DNA from: Steromphala cineraria
Lineage: Eukaryota > Mollusca > Gastropoda > Trochida > Trochidae
Assembly (NCBI GenBank): GCA_916613615.1
Contig: OU744732.1
Coordinates: 48,351,227 to 48,415,226, forward strand
Direction of reading: 5' to 3'
DNA length: 64,000 nt
Under the pieces are notes generated by a model. It did not search any database, was not told where the DNA came from, and worked only from the letters and a program-made list of their open reading frames with translations. A program made the translations under genes and the position numbers. This document shows, piece by piece, positions 33,897-46,411 of the stretch. Positions within the stretch are counted from its first letter, which is position 1. Each line of letters opens with the position of its first letter.

Positions 33897-34353
33897 ATAC
33901 GTGATAACTTTCTCTTGATTTCGCAAACTTTATCTGAAGACAGATATAATGTGTATGGTGGGATATGAACAACTGAAACATAATCTTGACTAAATTCAAC
34001 TTTCAAAGCAGATCTCAATTTATGTAATTCGTTTAGAAATTATACGGATTTTTTTAACAACAAATATCAAGGTTGTAAATTCAGCACATTTTCAAGAACA
34101 TATTGATTGATGATTTTATCCTCATTATCTCTTTTGCAGATTTTCATTCCCTAATTTCTTGTATATTTTTATCGAAATCAGATGAAATTATCACTATTAT
34201 TCCATAGAGAATCCGCCAGGCAGAAGAAAGTACACACCCGAGTTTGTTTTTTTGTACACAATGTATCTTAAAGACATGTGATGCATAGAATTATAGCAAG
34301 CTCACAATAACACATGTTTGCAGTAGTTTGAATAAAGTTATTCATGTCTGATT
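33897..34353. other. Non-coding right flank of the array
   Basis: AT-rich; no gene or repeat recognised. Confidence 0.5.
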
Positions 34354-34830
34354 AAAGGTGGACTGAAATGGTCTATGGCCAGTTTCGGGATTCATTAAAG
34401 TGGCTTGCAACTGGAATAAGATTCAACTTAGAGTTTTCGAAATCGGACGGTAACCTACATAAATATGACTTTTAAAATACACTGCCTAATTAGCCCGGCA
34501 ACAGAATCTGTGGTCACTGAAGCGTGTGCCCAGCGTGTCTACTTCTATTACGTAGAAGAAAGGGAGTAGTTTTGGCTTAACACGTCTGTGTAAAGTGATA
34601 AACTGATGGTATGTTGTTTGCTGAATCTTACATAACATACACAGAAGGTGACAAATAACAAATCGTTTAATCGTGAACAAACCGAATAACAATCTACAAT
34701 CTACAATCGAATACCTTCATAATGTTAATTTGTTGTGGGTTTACTGCAATAAAAAGATATATTCTAAAGAGGGCATTAGAAAAGATAGACGCCACAGTGG
34801 ATAATCTATAGTAATCTATTATCAGTCACA
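34354..34830 (+). repeat. Repeat family B, copy 2
   Basis: Aligns with 8176-8960: ACTGAAATGGTCTATGG, CAGAATCTGTGGTCACTGAA and GATAGACGCCACAGTGGATA in order. Similarity continues weakly to about 35,060 (compare CCCATAGATAATGG with 9,467), suggesting a larger old duplication of gene A's intron. Confidence 0.65.
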
Positions 34831-35830
34831 TAAAAAGATTAAAATACATTTTATTTACCAGTGGTTGATTCATTTAAGATATACAATGTATAATGTTTCG
34901 ATTGGTATTGAAAATGCAACAATGTTATATTTGGGTTCACACTGTTTTGCATATCACATTCACCTAAGCGAATTCTAATGTCTAAGTCTAATGTATGTGT
35001 ATATTGTCTCAATTATGTGTTCAATCCATTCCCATAGATAATGGTTATGGAGATAAGGATCATTACATTACCTATTTAATGCTTTGTAGCAATATCTTAT
35101 CTTGTTATATGTAAGCAAGGGGAGGAAATAGAGTTAAAACCTTCATGGCTCAAGTCATCTTTAAATGTTTGTAGATATCTGAAAAAGAAGTCATGTTCAT
35201 TGCCTTTCACATAGAATATGTCTTTCTCGTTGATGGACCTTTGTGATAAATCAAATTTATTTTGGAAAAAATATAAACAAATAATTTATTTTTTGAAGAA
35301 CAAAATATAAACACTTCTTTGAACTTAAATTCTTGTTCTTAAAAGTTTGGGAAAACGACATAAAAAAGTTGAATATTTGTGTTTAAAAAAAATTCATCTG
35401 ATAAATTCAACTGAAGTATGTACTTTCTTTCGCCTGGCAGTTAGGTAATGATAAAAAGTAGACCTTGAGGATTTGTGTTGGAAACTTAGCGCGTGTCAAA
35501 GAATGTTGGAAGGGCCGATCACCCGACTTAATTCCGAAACTAACTTTCTTGACACAAAACCGAAGGACATATTTTCACTTAAGTAATCAAGACGATATAT
35601 GTCCAAAATATATAGAAACCGTTATGTTTAATAATGTACACGAACTCGAGAAAATAAAGCGATGAAATACAAATATGTAAAGACTCTGCATGTTTTATTT
35701 CCTTTACATTGAACAAAAGACGACAGAAAACGATAAATTTACGTCTTATTCGCTATCTTGATTGTCTTCATGTAAAACAGGTATGAATAGTTTTCTTTAT
35801 TTGTTATAGAAGTTGTATGATATAATACTG
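34831..35830. other. Non-coding interval
   Basis: The left 230 bp are diverged relatives of 8,960-9,480. The rest is AT-rich with no supported gene. Confidence 0.45.
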
Positions 35831-36721
35831 TAAGGGAGACCGGGGCAGGCACGGGCCATGTTCGTTTTTTCGCTGTAGTTTTTGTTCGGGGCAACTTTAA
35901 CTAAAATTGGTAATTCCTAACAGACAACATGACCTTACACCAACACTGATCTTAAAATGTTGACAGTCCATAATGTTCTTTACAAACTGTGGAAGAAAAC
36001 CAGTTTTTCATCTAGTTTAGTAAAATATTGGACCTCGGTTCACTATGTTTTTGACAAATGTTGACTGTGTTTAGGAATATGTTCTTAAGTGAGCATAAAC
36101 CAACATGCCAAGACGTATATGTAACGAACAAGTTATTTTGTTATGAGGGCTGTGTTTTTCGTAGCATAGAGGAAAGAGCAAATGTGGTTTGGGGCACATT
36201 TGGCCGTGAGGACGATGCACACAAATTTTAAGGTCCTCCACGAAACCATTTTTCTAAAGGTCCTCAAAAAGACCTGCTTGAAGGTCCTTGAATAGTTGGC
36301 TCATGTAGTTTGAAAAAATCGCAATTCTTTTCGTAATAGAAAGTTTACTGAGTTCACATCATTACAAAATGTCTTTGTAAAGTAATATAGTATATTTCCT
36401 GTCCCAAATATTGAATACTATGAGTAGCATCTTATCTCTCTTTAATTATTGTAGGCTGAACATGTTCTGATTCTTCCCAATGATGCCTGAACCTGCCCCT
36501 GAGAGAAACCGAACCTGCCCCCATTTGTTTTTTCAACTCGTTGTCTTAAAGCATAGTTATTAGCAAACTAGTTACGTTAGGCACTTTCAACACTTATTGC
36601 AATAAAGTTAAGATATGTCTCAATAGATGTACAAACGTACATGTACACTAGTATATTGCGAAGAAAAACTCATTATCTCCATTTAAGTGAAAAAGGGGAC
36701 GTACCGGCCCGGTCTCCCCTA
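35831..36721. mobile_element. Nonautonomous TIR DNA transposon, ~890 bp
   Basis: Left end TAAGGGAGACCGGGGCAGGC and right end ...GGCCCGGTCTCCCCTA are inverted repeats of about 25 bp with mismatches, consistent with a TA target duplication. The inside holds further GGGGCA / TGCCCC phrases but no transposase. Superfamily not assignable by eye. Confidence 0.65.
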
Positions 36722-36785
36722 CATATTAAAGAAGAAAAAAAACCTTCGAATTCTTCGTGTGAAGTGTTTGAAATTTAGTTCAGTC

Positions 36786-36923
36786 CATCCTGCTACATCA
36801 GTGTATGTGCTCCGCGTTATGCTTCAACCTATCCCCTGATGTAAACGACTGTTTATGCTAAAAGGATATCAGGGGATAGATTGGTGCATAAAGCGGAAAC
36901 ATATATGCTGATGTAGCAGGATG
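36786..36923. repeat. 138-bp palindrome with long arms
   Basis: CATCCTGCTACATCAG at the left is inverted at the right (CTGATGTAGCAGGATG). Inner arms CCTATCCCCTGAT / ATCAGGGGATAG also pair, leaving a ~30-nt loop. The shorter palindrome at 61,213-61,292 has the same outer arm phrase. Confidence 0.75.
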
Positions 36924-38756
36924 AGTTCATTCAATCCTAGTTCTTGATTGTTGCTTAACTACGTAGTTTATCGATTGTACATGGGGAAAAAGAGGCGAGT
37001 GGAAATTGTTTGTCAGTGTCAACTTTTAAAAAGATTGATATCGTTTGAAGCACAGATAAAGGAAGCGTGGACTATGTACGTGAAAGGGTATCAGGGTATT
37101 TTTGAGGAAACAAAATTCAAGAGTTCCTCCCTGTTTTTACTCATATGTGATTATATCACACTTATATTCATGTTAGTGATAATTACATTTTGTTCAAGAT
37201 TTAACAATTTGACATAGAATAGAATGTATCACTGCGTCCTTTTGAATTTCGATTCCACAAAAAATACCCCGATAGGACTAGTACTGTTCCTTTAAGCACG
37301 GTCATAATTAAACTCGAATAGTGTGAAAACATTGTTTTTGATGTTAAGGATTGATGCTAAGTAATTTCGATGATGATGCAATTTGTATAAAAAGGGCATT
37401 GTGTGCCCAAAATCTTAGAAAATTAACTTTCAAAAAAATTGTAATTGCAAATTGTTTTGACGTCATCCTTGAATTAAGTTTCAGAATGAATGCAATCTCA
37501 ATAAATGAAGATCTAAATCTACGCTACCCTTGTGTGTAGTAATAAGTATGGTTTTGATAGACTGAGACTGAAAATGTAGCTTTCTGATACCTGGGGTCTC
37601 AAAACACGCATAGAATCGTGACATTCTCAGATTAAGATTTAACAGAATAACCTTAAAAAATATAGTCGTTCAAGAGGTTTATGAGGATGACGATAATAGG
37701 TTTACTATTAAATAACCCATTTATATATCGTCTATTTCAAGCTAATCATTTTCGAATATCAAAGAAAAAAATATGAACGTTTATAATTTATCACACTCTT
37801 TTAAAACGTATCTTCTTTAAGGTATTTTCAGACCTCATTTCAATATAATGTGTCCTATTTCTATTCCTTTTGAAATAAGATGTTTTAATCTGGAGATATG
37901 ATTTAAACTGCATATTCGTCTACTAGATTCCATTACATACAATTTAAGAGGTAACTAGTTCGAATTTGTCTATGTAACATAATGACTTTACAACGTTGAT
38001 GATGATTTTGAGGGATTTAATGCTTCATAGATAATGTTTATGAATTTGTATTTACAAATCATGTTTGTTTAATATCTTTAGGGGATAAGTTAGAACTATC
38101 AAATTCTTTTTCAATATATTGGACTTTTTCTTAAAGAAGTTGTTTTAAGAAATCAATGCAATAATCTTTAGAAAGTGTTTTAAGGAGGACCTTAAAAAGC
38201 TCCATAATTTTGATCACAGTGTCTTGGTATTGCGTATTACGTTGATTTTCTTCATTCGAGATGAGGTAAGGTTTTCACTATTGTCAATTGCTTTTTCATA
38301 TTTATCTCAGTAATAATTTTGTTCAAAATAAGATGGTAAACATAATCTCATGTTTTTCACTTTGAGACAAAAACTTAAGATATTCTTGTTCATTGTCGAT
38401 AACGGTCACATATATGTGAATAATAATATTACAATCATCAGTTTGGGCCATCAAGAACAATAACTTAAAAACATCAAGACTTGTCATCCGAAAAAGTTTA
38501 AAAGTTAACTGTCATAAGTTATAAGTATTGCTTACTTGATTCATTCGAGAACAATTCAATTTAATATGTTTCTTGAGGTAACAAGCATACTGTTCGGACG
38601 TCCATTTCATCTAACGGCCTGATAGGTAATGGTACAGTACTCCCTATAGCGATATTAATCACAAGGAGTCACCTAAAACACACGGTATTCGTATTATCTA
38701 CATAAAAGTTGTAAAATGGTTTGTTAATTTGTTTGACGTATTTGACCATATTCCAG
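36924..38756. other. Non-coding interval
   Basis: AT-rich with no convincing exon. A plus-strand 89-codon frame at 36,948 has no recognisable motif. Confidence 0.45.
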
Positions 38757-38827
38757 TTTATAAAGAATCACCTCAGGGAGAGGATCCGAGGAACATTTTA
38801 AAAATTATATCTGACGTCAGTTCATAG
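38757..38827 (+). CDS. Tentative terminal exon (gene unknown)
   Basis: After CATATTCCAG a phase-1 frame reads VYKESPQGEDPRNIL then KIISDVSS and TAG. Phase and opening V match gene A's cassettes, but there is no partner exon nearby. May be chance. Confidence 0.25.
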
Positions 38828-39683
38828 TTGAAATATGAATTTGATAAACCATTACATATTGTCAAAGTATTATATTGAAAACTATGCAGGTGAGCTTTGG
38901 CTGATTTTATCTTTTTGGTTTGACGAAGTCTTAAAAATCGGATGACATGTTTCCATTTACAAAAATATGATGTTCATTATTGCTTCGCTTGCAAACAAGA
39001 GGTTCAGTTACAGATCCTTCACATGTTTAATTAATTACCAATATGACATATCTTGAAATAAGATTTCAAGATAGACTATGCATTAAAGTACTCGCGGAAA
39101 TAGAAATAAATTGATCTTTCGCATTTATTTCTTTACAACTCGACTATTATGAGTAATTTTTACAGATGTTCAAATAACTAAGTTTTTCCCAACTAGACCT
39201 TATGAAATCATTGCAAACATATATTTTAAATTGCCTTTGTTCAGGTTAAACTGTCCAAAATTTGCATATTTTCAATACAATTCGAAACCTGCTATACATT
39301 GTAGCTTACGTTACTCTCAGCAATGCGTGTGACAATAACCTGCAACGCTCTTTTCACTTGAATTTGTAGTTGCACGTGCGTTGCCACAGCAACTCTGCAA
39401 TTGACAAAAACTTATGAATGAACTCGTAAGAATTGTAGTTTGTAATATGCGTTTATGTCTGTAAACTTTAAGGAAAACAGGTTCTTTTTCAATTATTTCA
39501 TAAATCATACAATATATAAATAGTAGAGGACATAAGATGTCAAATTATTGAACATTACACCCCTTTGGCGGTTATATCCCTTCTTTTTTAGTAAGGTTTT
39601 AACTCGTATCTACCGTCCTATAGGTGTTTACCCTTTTTACCCCTTGGGAATTTATTGCCTTTATTTTAGTTGAATGTTATATG
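38828..39683. other. Non-coding interval
   Basis: Nothing recognised. Confidence 0.45.
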
Positions 39684-40430
39684 CCGTGAGCTCCATCCGC
39701 GTAGGTTGGTTATCTCATAACCATCATGGTCGTTTATAAGTTTGTAAACAAACGCAAACAATGGGACTTGTAAATTTTGGATTTTTATTGAAACAAGAAA
39801 GTAAAGATTAATGAACAACAAGAGTGGGACTCGAACCAGGGACCTGTATGTTGTCAAGCAGCGTTCTTACCTGTTGAGCTACCGAGGATCCATGCCAGTT
39901 GATGTAAATTTGGTTGTGTCATGTTTGGATTTTTATTTGTCCCTATAAATATATATCAATATTGCAATAAAATAGTTTTTAATTTAAGGAATCAGGTTTT
40001 TAGTTCTAAAACCCTCAGCAGGGGCTATCGTAAGTAGTCTAAACATGTATTCTTATCAAACGGTATAAAACCCGCAAAATATCGCATTAAAACGTTTTAC
40101 AATTATTTGTATGTAAACCAATTTGGTTGAAACAACGTAATAAAATAGTTTTTAATGTAAGAAATCAAGCGTTTAATTCTAAAACCCTAATCTGGGGGTA
40201 TTTTAGGTAGTCTAAATATTTGTTTTTATCAAGACATGTTTAACCCACGAATAATATATCACTACAACGTTTAAAAATTAATTGTATATAAACAAATTAA
40301 CTTCAAACCATTGCAGGAGTGTTCCGCGGGCGTGTAAGCCAAATAATAACCCGTGCGCCTCGGGTTATGGAAAAAAAACTCTGCTCGGGCTACGCCCTCG
40401 CGTGGTTATTTTTCATAATCCCACGGTGAG
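39684..40430 (-). mobile_element. Composite SINE-like element C, copy 1
   Basis: On the minus strand a tRNA-like head has an A box (TAGCTCAACAGG, 39,870-39,881) and a B box (GGTTCGAGTCC, 39,827-39,837), with no paired acceptor stem, so it is not a tRNA gene. The same ~740-bp arrangement, including a right-end hairpin with CTCGGGCTACGCCCTCG, recurs at 41,763-42,490. Confidence 0.65.
40362..40422. repeat. Palindrome with apex CTCGGGCTACGCCCTCG
   Basis: GGGTTATGGAAAAA pairs with TTTTTCATAATCCC around the GC-rich apex. The second copy at 42,425-42,486 pairs better (GGTTATGGAAATAACCTC with GAGGTTATTTTCCGTAACC). Confidence 0.75.
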
Positions 40431-40637
40431 GTGATGTGGGGTTTATCGCCGCTTTCAAGAGTATTTCACTTATATCGCGGCTGCCAGTATTATTGCAGGA
40501 AGAAAGCGCGCAACACTGTTGGGGTTATGCATTGTGGTGAAACCTGCGAGCATCGGCTGGAACTAGCAACCATGGGTGGTACTGCACTAAAAAATCAGTG
40601 TAGCATTGCACCCAAACCTGACTGCGTGTAGAGCACG

Positions 40638-40688
40638 GACCTCCTGATCCAAAGCCGAGCCCGCTAACCACTGCGCTATCCGGGCCCC
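40638..40688 (-). repeat. tRNA-like fragment
   Basis: Minus strand starts GCCCGGATAGCGCAGTGG (A box) and continues tRNA-like to AGGAGGTCCGTG, where the B box should follow but does not. SINE head fragment, not a tRNA gene. Confidence 0.5.
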
Positions 40689-40733
40689 CCATAACCCCTC
40701 AGGACTTTACTACTGAATGTTATGTTAGGGTTA

Positions 40734-40896
40734 AAACACGAGAACGAGGTTATGCTTGGGATTTCAAAACCTGAGGAAAGAAAGCTGAGCGGAAAGTAAG
40801 ACCGAAAGCGAAGCTTGAGGTCTTACTTCCCGCGAGGCTTTCTTTCCGAAGGTTTTGAAACCCCAAGCATAACCGAGTTCGAGTGTTTTAACTAAC
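40734..40896. repeat. 163-bp palindrome, apex CCGAAAGCGAAGCTTGAGG
   Basis: Long arms: GGTTATGCTTGGG and CCCCAAGCATAACC, AAAACCT and AGGTTTT, GGAAAGAAAGC and GCTTTCTTTCC, GTAAGACC and GGTCTTAC, interrupted by small symmetrical bulges (TGA against GA). Confidence 0.8.
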
Positions 40897-41283
40897 TTAG
40901 ATACCGTTATTAACAACACGCAATCATTTGTCCATATTGTAGTATTTGTAATCATATTTTTAGGCTGATCATAAAAATTGAGGAAAAGACTACAAATATC
41001 AAGGATTCATGTTAGTCGGTTTATTCTAACATTTATTATTGGATTACATTACTTTATACAGTCGCTTTAATTCTGAATATAAAAGATTAAAATGAATTTC
41101 CTTCAAAATAAGCATTGTGATCAAACGCCTTTTTGATATTGACATAGCACAAAATGCACGTGCAAAGCATTCTTTGAGGTGTAAGGTTTTACAAATGACA
41201 ATCGACAAGTCACGTGGTTGACACCGTTTTTGGATCCTTCAAATTTATCACAAATGAAAAGGTGTAACACTGTTAATATCCAT

Positions 41284-41757
41284 TCTGAATGTTTGTATGC
41301 ATTTAAAATTGGAATTAAAGTGCAATGGGATTTCATAATGTTTAGGACCGATTTTCTTTTACCAAAATCTGAACTTCAATCAATAGATTGTTTAACATAT
41401 CCTTCACTTCCATCTGGCCCGTTAGTGTAGTGGTTATAGTACTTGCTTATGGTTCAGAGGGTTGAGGGTTCGAATCCCGCACTTTGGAAGCATTGAAACT
41501 TTGTAGATTTTTTCAAGATGATATGGACTTAGGGGTTAGGTTACACATTGGAATATAAAACCCTTTGACTTTGAAATATAAAAACCTTCCAACCCCCGAG
41601 TAGGTGTTACAAATGAATATAAAACCTTTCCAACCCCCGAGTAGGTCTTACATGTGAATATAATGCCCTGATTTCCCAATGTAAATCCTCCTTGGAGGTT
41701 ATTACGAGAAAACAAGGGACCTCCAAAACAATAGACGAAATCCCCGATAGGTTTCTA
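41284..41757 (+). mobile_element. tRNA-derived SINE-like element D, copy 1
   Basis: A tRNA-like head at 41,416-41,490 carries an A box (TTAGTGTAGTGG) and a B box (GGTTCGAATCC). It is followed by a body with AACCTTCCAACCCCCGAGTA and CGAGAAAACAAG. The acceptor ends do not pair. The inverted copy at 59,488-59,912 shares head, body and also ~130 bp upstream of the head. Confidence 0.7.
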
Positions 41758-41762
41758 AATGC

Positions 41763-42490
41763 AGTGAGCTCCACCCGCGTAGGTTGGTTATCTAATAACC
41801 ACCTTGGTCGGTTATAAGATTTTAAACAATTGCAAACAACTGAACTTGTAAAATTTGGATTTTTAATCAAACAAGAAAGTTTATGAACACCGAAAGTGGG
41901 ATTCGAACCAGAGACCTCTCTATTGTCAAGCAGCGCTCTTACCTGTTGAGCCACCGTGGGTCCATGCCAGTTGATGTAAATTTGTGTGTGTAATGTTTGA
42001 TTTTTTATTGTCCCCTATAAATATAGATTAATATTGCAATAAAATAGTTTTAATGTAATGGAATGTAAGGAATCATGTTTTTGGTTCTAAACCTCTATGC
42101 AGGGGGTATTGTAAGTAGTCTAAAATAGTATTCTTATCAAGACATATCAAACCCGCAAAATGGATCACTAAAACGTTTTTCAATTACTTGCATGTAAACC
42201 AATTTAGTTGAAACACCGTATTAAAATAGTTGTAAGAAATCAAGCGTTTATTTCTAAAACCCTAATGTGGGGGTATTTTAAATATTTTTTTTTATCAAGA
42301 AATGAAAAACCCGCGAATGATATCAGTAAGACGTTTTTAAATTAATTGCTTATAAACAAATTAAGTTGAAACCATTGCAGGAGTCTTCCGCGGGAGAGTA
42401 AGTCAAATAATAACAAATTTGTCTCGGGTTATGGAAATAACCTCTGCTCGGGCTACGCCCTCGGGAGGTTATTTTCCGTAACCCCTCGGT
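41763..42490 (-). mobile_element. Composite SINE-like element C, copy 2
   Basis: Aligned with 39,684-40,430. tRNA-like head on the minus strand: B box GGTTCGAATCC (41,899-41,909) and A box TGGCTCAACAGG (41,942-41,953). Ends in the CTCGGGCTACGCCCTCG hairpin. Confidence 0.65.
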
Positions 42491-42700
42491 ACCGAGTCAT
42501 TATTTATTACTAAAACGATGTATTTTAGCGGACGGTACTGAGATTACAGATCATTTGCATACTATAGCTTGCATCAGAAACATACATTTCGATTTGAAAA
42601 TAATTTCGAGGCGTGAAAGTGACACTTTTTTCTCTCCTGTAAATTCATATATTTTGGGGGATTTTACAAAAACTGTTTGGGAAAAACGTTTGTGAATGAA

Positions 42701-43635
42701 TTTTTAGCTCATCAGGTCTGAAAGACTCGATGGGCTTATGGCATGGCAAGGCGTCCGGCGTCCGTCCGTCCGTCCGTCCGTCCATCCGTCCGTCCGTCCA
42801 TACGTCCGTCCATCCGTAAACTTTTCACATTTTCGACTTCTTCTCCAGAACCAATGACTCTAGAGAGCTGAAATTGGATGTGCAGACTCCTTGGCCAATG
42901 AGGATTCTAAATTGTAGATTTCGTGACCCAATGACCCCAAATGGGGTCACAAGGGTCAAAACTTTAAAAACCTATTTTCATCTTCTTCTCCAGTTCCAAA
43001 AGGTCTAGAGAGCTGAAAAGTTGTGAGTAGACTCCTTGGCCAATATGGATTCTAAATTGTAGATTTTGTGACCCCATGACCCCAGATGGGGTCACAGGGG
43101 TCAAAACCTTAAAAACATATTTTCATCTTCTTCTTCAGTTCCATAAGGTCTAGAGAGCTGAAATTTGATGTGCAGACTCCTTGGCAAATGGGGATTCTAA
43201 ATTGTAGATTTCGTGACCCCATGACCCCAAATGGGGTCACAAGGGTCAAAACTTTAAAAACCTATTTTCATCTTCTTCTCCAGTTCCAAAAGGTCTAGAG
43301 AGCTGAAAAGTTGTGAGTAGACTCTATGGCCAATAGGGATTCTTAATGGTAGATTTCGTGACCCCATGACCCCAAATGGGGTCACAAGGGTCAAAAGTTT
43401 AAAATCCTATTTTCATCTTCTTCTCCAGTTCCAAAAGGTCTAGAGAGCTGAAAAGTTGTGAGTAGACTCTATGGCCAATAGGGATTCTAAATTGTAGATT
43501 TCGTGACCCCATGACCCCAAATGGGGTCACAAGGGTCAAAACTTTAAAATCCTATTTTCATCTTCTTCTCCAGTTCCATAAGGTCTAGAGAGCTGAAATT
43601 TGATGTGCAGACTCCTTGGCCAATGCGGATTCTAA
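42701..43635 (+). mobile_element. Pearl-like element with five ~145-bp units
   Basis: Starts TTTTTAGCTCATCAGG, has a CCGTCCGTCCGTCC tract, then units beginning TGACCC at 42,924, 43,069, 43,214, 43,359 and 43,504 (spacing 145 each). The 3' terminus found in other copies is absent; it ends abruptly near 43,635. Confidence 0.75.
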
Positions 43636-45414
43636 AACAAAGATTATAACCTCCAGTTACATTACTCTATAGTCCTGCCGGGACACTATTTTTCATGATT
43701 TCCGTACGTTCTGATTACGTTCCTCTTCCCAGGTAAATTACCTTGATCTCCTTGCCCCATGCATTCGTGTTAATAATGCCCTCTGCACCGGCAAGTTATT
43801 TTACCAACAATTAGATTGATGGGTTTTTAATGTCAAAGTGTGAACTTACTATCAATTTCTAAAAATTACACAGTCTTAATTTTGTCGTCTGCAAACGTTT
43901 AGGACGTTATGCCGTCAAGAACCCACAAAGCTTCCACTCCGGACCACTGAACCCACCGCTCTGCCAACTGAGCTATTGTGACAATACGTTATGGATAACA
44001 CATAGTCCACGGACATTATCAATAATAAAGGATGTTTGCCCGCGGGATTTGCCCACGGGCCGTAGTTATCTATTTTATAAACCGCCAACTGGTTATAATA
44101 ACATTGATATGACCGATAACGTGAAAGGATTTTGAAATAACTGAGGCGGCCGTAAAATATCCAAAAACCCAATCTAAGACCGTTGTTATAAGATGACGTA
44201 GCAAAAGAAGTTTGTCGGTGCTGTCATAATAGTTCAGTGGTTAGAGCGTTTGGTTTAACGTTCGGCAGTGGAAACTGTGCGGGTTCGAGACAGCACATCG
44301 CCAAAACATTTGCAGTGTAAAAATTACATTTGACATATTTTTCCGAAAGTGACACTTTAACTTTAACCAAAATCATTACTTTCATGGTTCCGAAATAATT
44401 ATTTGAAGAGGAATATATTATAATAATACCCTGTCTTGCCTTGCCTTGTCCGAGGGACATTACTCGAATAATTTCCTTCTTGTACGAGTCAGAAGGAAAT
44501 TGAAATATATAAAGACCTCAAAGAACAATGGAGTGACGTCACTAAAGATTTATAATGAAGGAGTTACAATGGTAGGTGCTTTTATAACAAAGGTCTGAGT
44601 TTGAGTTAAGAGATATTTTATATAATTACATCTATTTTGAGGAAAGTTAATGCTAAAAATGTTTATTCATCGTTCTTAACGAAAATGTGACCATATAGGG
44701 ATTTTGAGTCGATTCTAAGGTGAAAATCATGCGAATCAACGTTCCACTGCATATAAATTCTGGCTGCACGTGCAGCACATTTTAAGGGTGACGTGACTGC
44801 GTTCGTGCGATGCGCTTCACAACCTAAACACATTGTTCACCTCTCAAATAAAACGTCTTTATATAACTGTGTCCACCACCTTATATTTTATTACAAATTT
44901 TCCCCTCACTGTTTCTGTCGGTTTATTAGTCAGATTTAACATGTCCCGTTGGCAAAATTGAAGAAAATGCCCTCACACTTTTCAATAATGCCCGCGGCTC
45001 ATGTTTTATCCTATGTTTTCCTACTGGCTTACCGTTGAAAGCAAGTTTGTTCCCTTCGGATTAAAACCTTACATGCTCCAACGTTACTCTACGTTGAAAA
45101 AATGCCAATATCAATCTGAAATGCTGTCTCTCGTTTTTGGTATGACAAAGAGTGTTATCGTAAAATTTATATTCCATGTGAAACCTGACAAAATACATAT
45201 CTTTTGATTTTAAGTTCACATGATACTAAAGTTTAGGTAATCCAAAAATTACAGAAAATACAAGTTCTACAAATCGAGCAAACGGCGTGCTTTATTTTAA
45301 CACCTTTGAACTCTTCCAATAGAAATATGCTGTTTTGTCTACTTTTAACAAGGATCCACGGGATCAAAATGACGAGCATAACCTTAAACTTCATCAGTGT
45401 TCAAAACACAATTG
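43636..45414. other. Non-coding interval with two tRNA-like SINE fragments
   Basis: Minus-strand tRNA-like head near 43,930-43,985 (A box TAGCTCAGTTGG, degenerate B box). Plus-strand tRNA-like segment near 44,222-44,300 (A box TAGTTCAGTGG, B-like GGTTCGAGA). Neither folds as a complete tRNA by eye. A short GCCCGCGG / CCACGGGC hairpin lies at 44,038-44,063. Confidence 0.5.
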
Positions 45415-45769
45415 AAGGGGCAGTAGCACGTTTTTTGATATTTTTATACTCAAATTTTTCACTGATAATTGTAAGTTACTGTTTAATGTATTATTTGACA
45501 GCGTTAAATCTCATTACACAAGCCAATCATCCATATTCAGAGGACAAAGTATTGAGATTTACATAGAATCCATTGGCGGCCATTTTGTGTGAACACCTTT
45601 AATTCGTTTTGTGTAAGAAAAAGGAATCGCATGGCTAAACTTTACGTTATATATTTGAATTATTACTGCTCCATGTAGTTTAAATACATTGTTTTTTTCA
45701 ATTGGAAACATTAATTTTCATTTACTGACATCACCATGTATTCCCCCTATAACGTGCTACTGCCCCTTT
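45415..45769 (-). mobile_element. AAAGGGGC MITE, copy 2 (inverted)
   Basis: TIRs AAGGGGCAGTAGCACG and CGTGCTACTGCCCCTT. The internal order is reversed relative to the copy at 6041. Open frames inside it are incidental. Confidence 0.8.
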
Positions 45770-46411
45770 ACCAACTTTTGGAAGTTTCACTATAACACTA
45801 AATTACAACTACTAGTATGTGAACGCAGAATCAGCAGTTGGAGAAATTAACGATGTTTGAATGGAACCAAAAAGGCTTGACATTCAATGAACATTTGTAC
45901 AAAATAAAAAAATATAACATGCCAATAGCATTATAAAAATGATTTTATTCATAGAAAATACTTTAGATAGTAAAATCGTAAAAGGATTCTAACCAGATAT
46001 CGGGAAAAATATCATTTACTACTATCAATAACCCTTTCAGTTTAACAACGACCCATAGATGCTGTAATGTTGTAACTCACAATCCTAACCCCAACAAAAA
46101 CAGCAGCAAAAAAACCATCCAAACTTTTAATCGTGTCTATTGAACTTTATGATATTTAAACCTTCAGACAAAAGAATGTCTTCACCATAGTTGGTTTAAA
46201 TTAAATGCTGTTAGGTACAAGTCTGGACTGGTACAGCTAGTCCCAAGTTGACCGCCCAAATTTTGACGCTTTCGACAATTAAATTTGTTGATCAAATTAC
46301 ATTTTCATAAAACCTGAAGTATGGAGATAATTTGTTTATACATTTTTTTCCTCCAACTCCATTATCTCCATAAAAGTGCCATGGCGTTTTTCTCTGGCAT
46401 TTCTGAATGCC
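45770..46411. other. Non-coding interval
   Basis: AT-rich, nothing recognised. Confidence 0.45.

Noticed and set aside
36948..37217. 89-codon plus-strand frame with a hydrophobic C-terminus
   Set aside because: No domain, splice or promoter support in AT-rich DNA; chance frame remains the simpler reading.
41416..41490. tRNA gene
   Set aside because: A and B boxes are present, but the acceptor ends do not pair, the T stem has a mismatch and no clear anticodon stem forms; the sequence recurs as part of a dispersed element.
44222..44300. tRNA gene
   Set aside because: GTGCTGTC and GACAGCAC pair, but the right strand overlaps where the T arm should be; not a cloverleaf.
45306..45566. 86-codon plus-strand frame
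   Set aside because: Runs through the AAAGGGGC MITE; a similar frame appears in another MITE copy, so it is not a gene.
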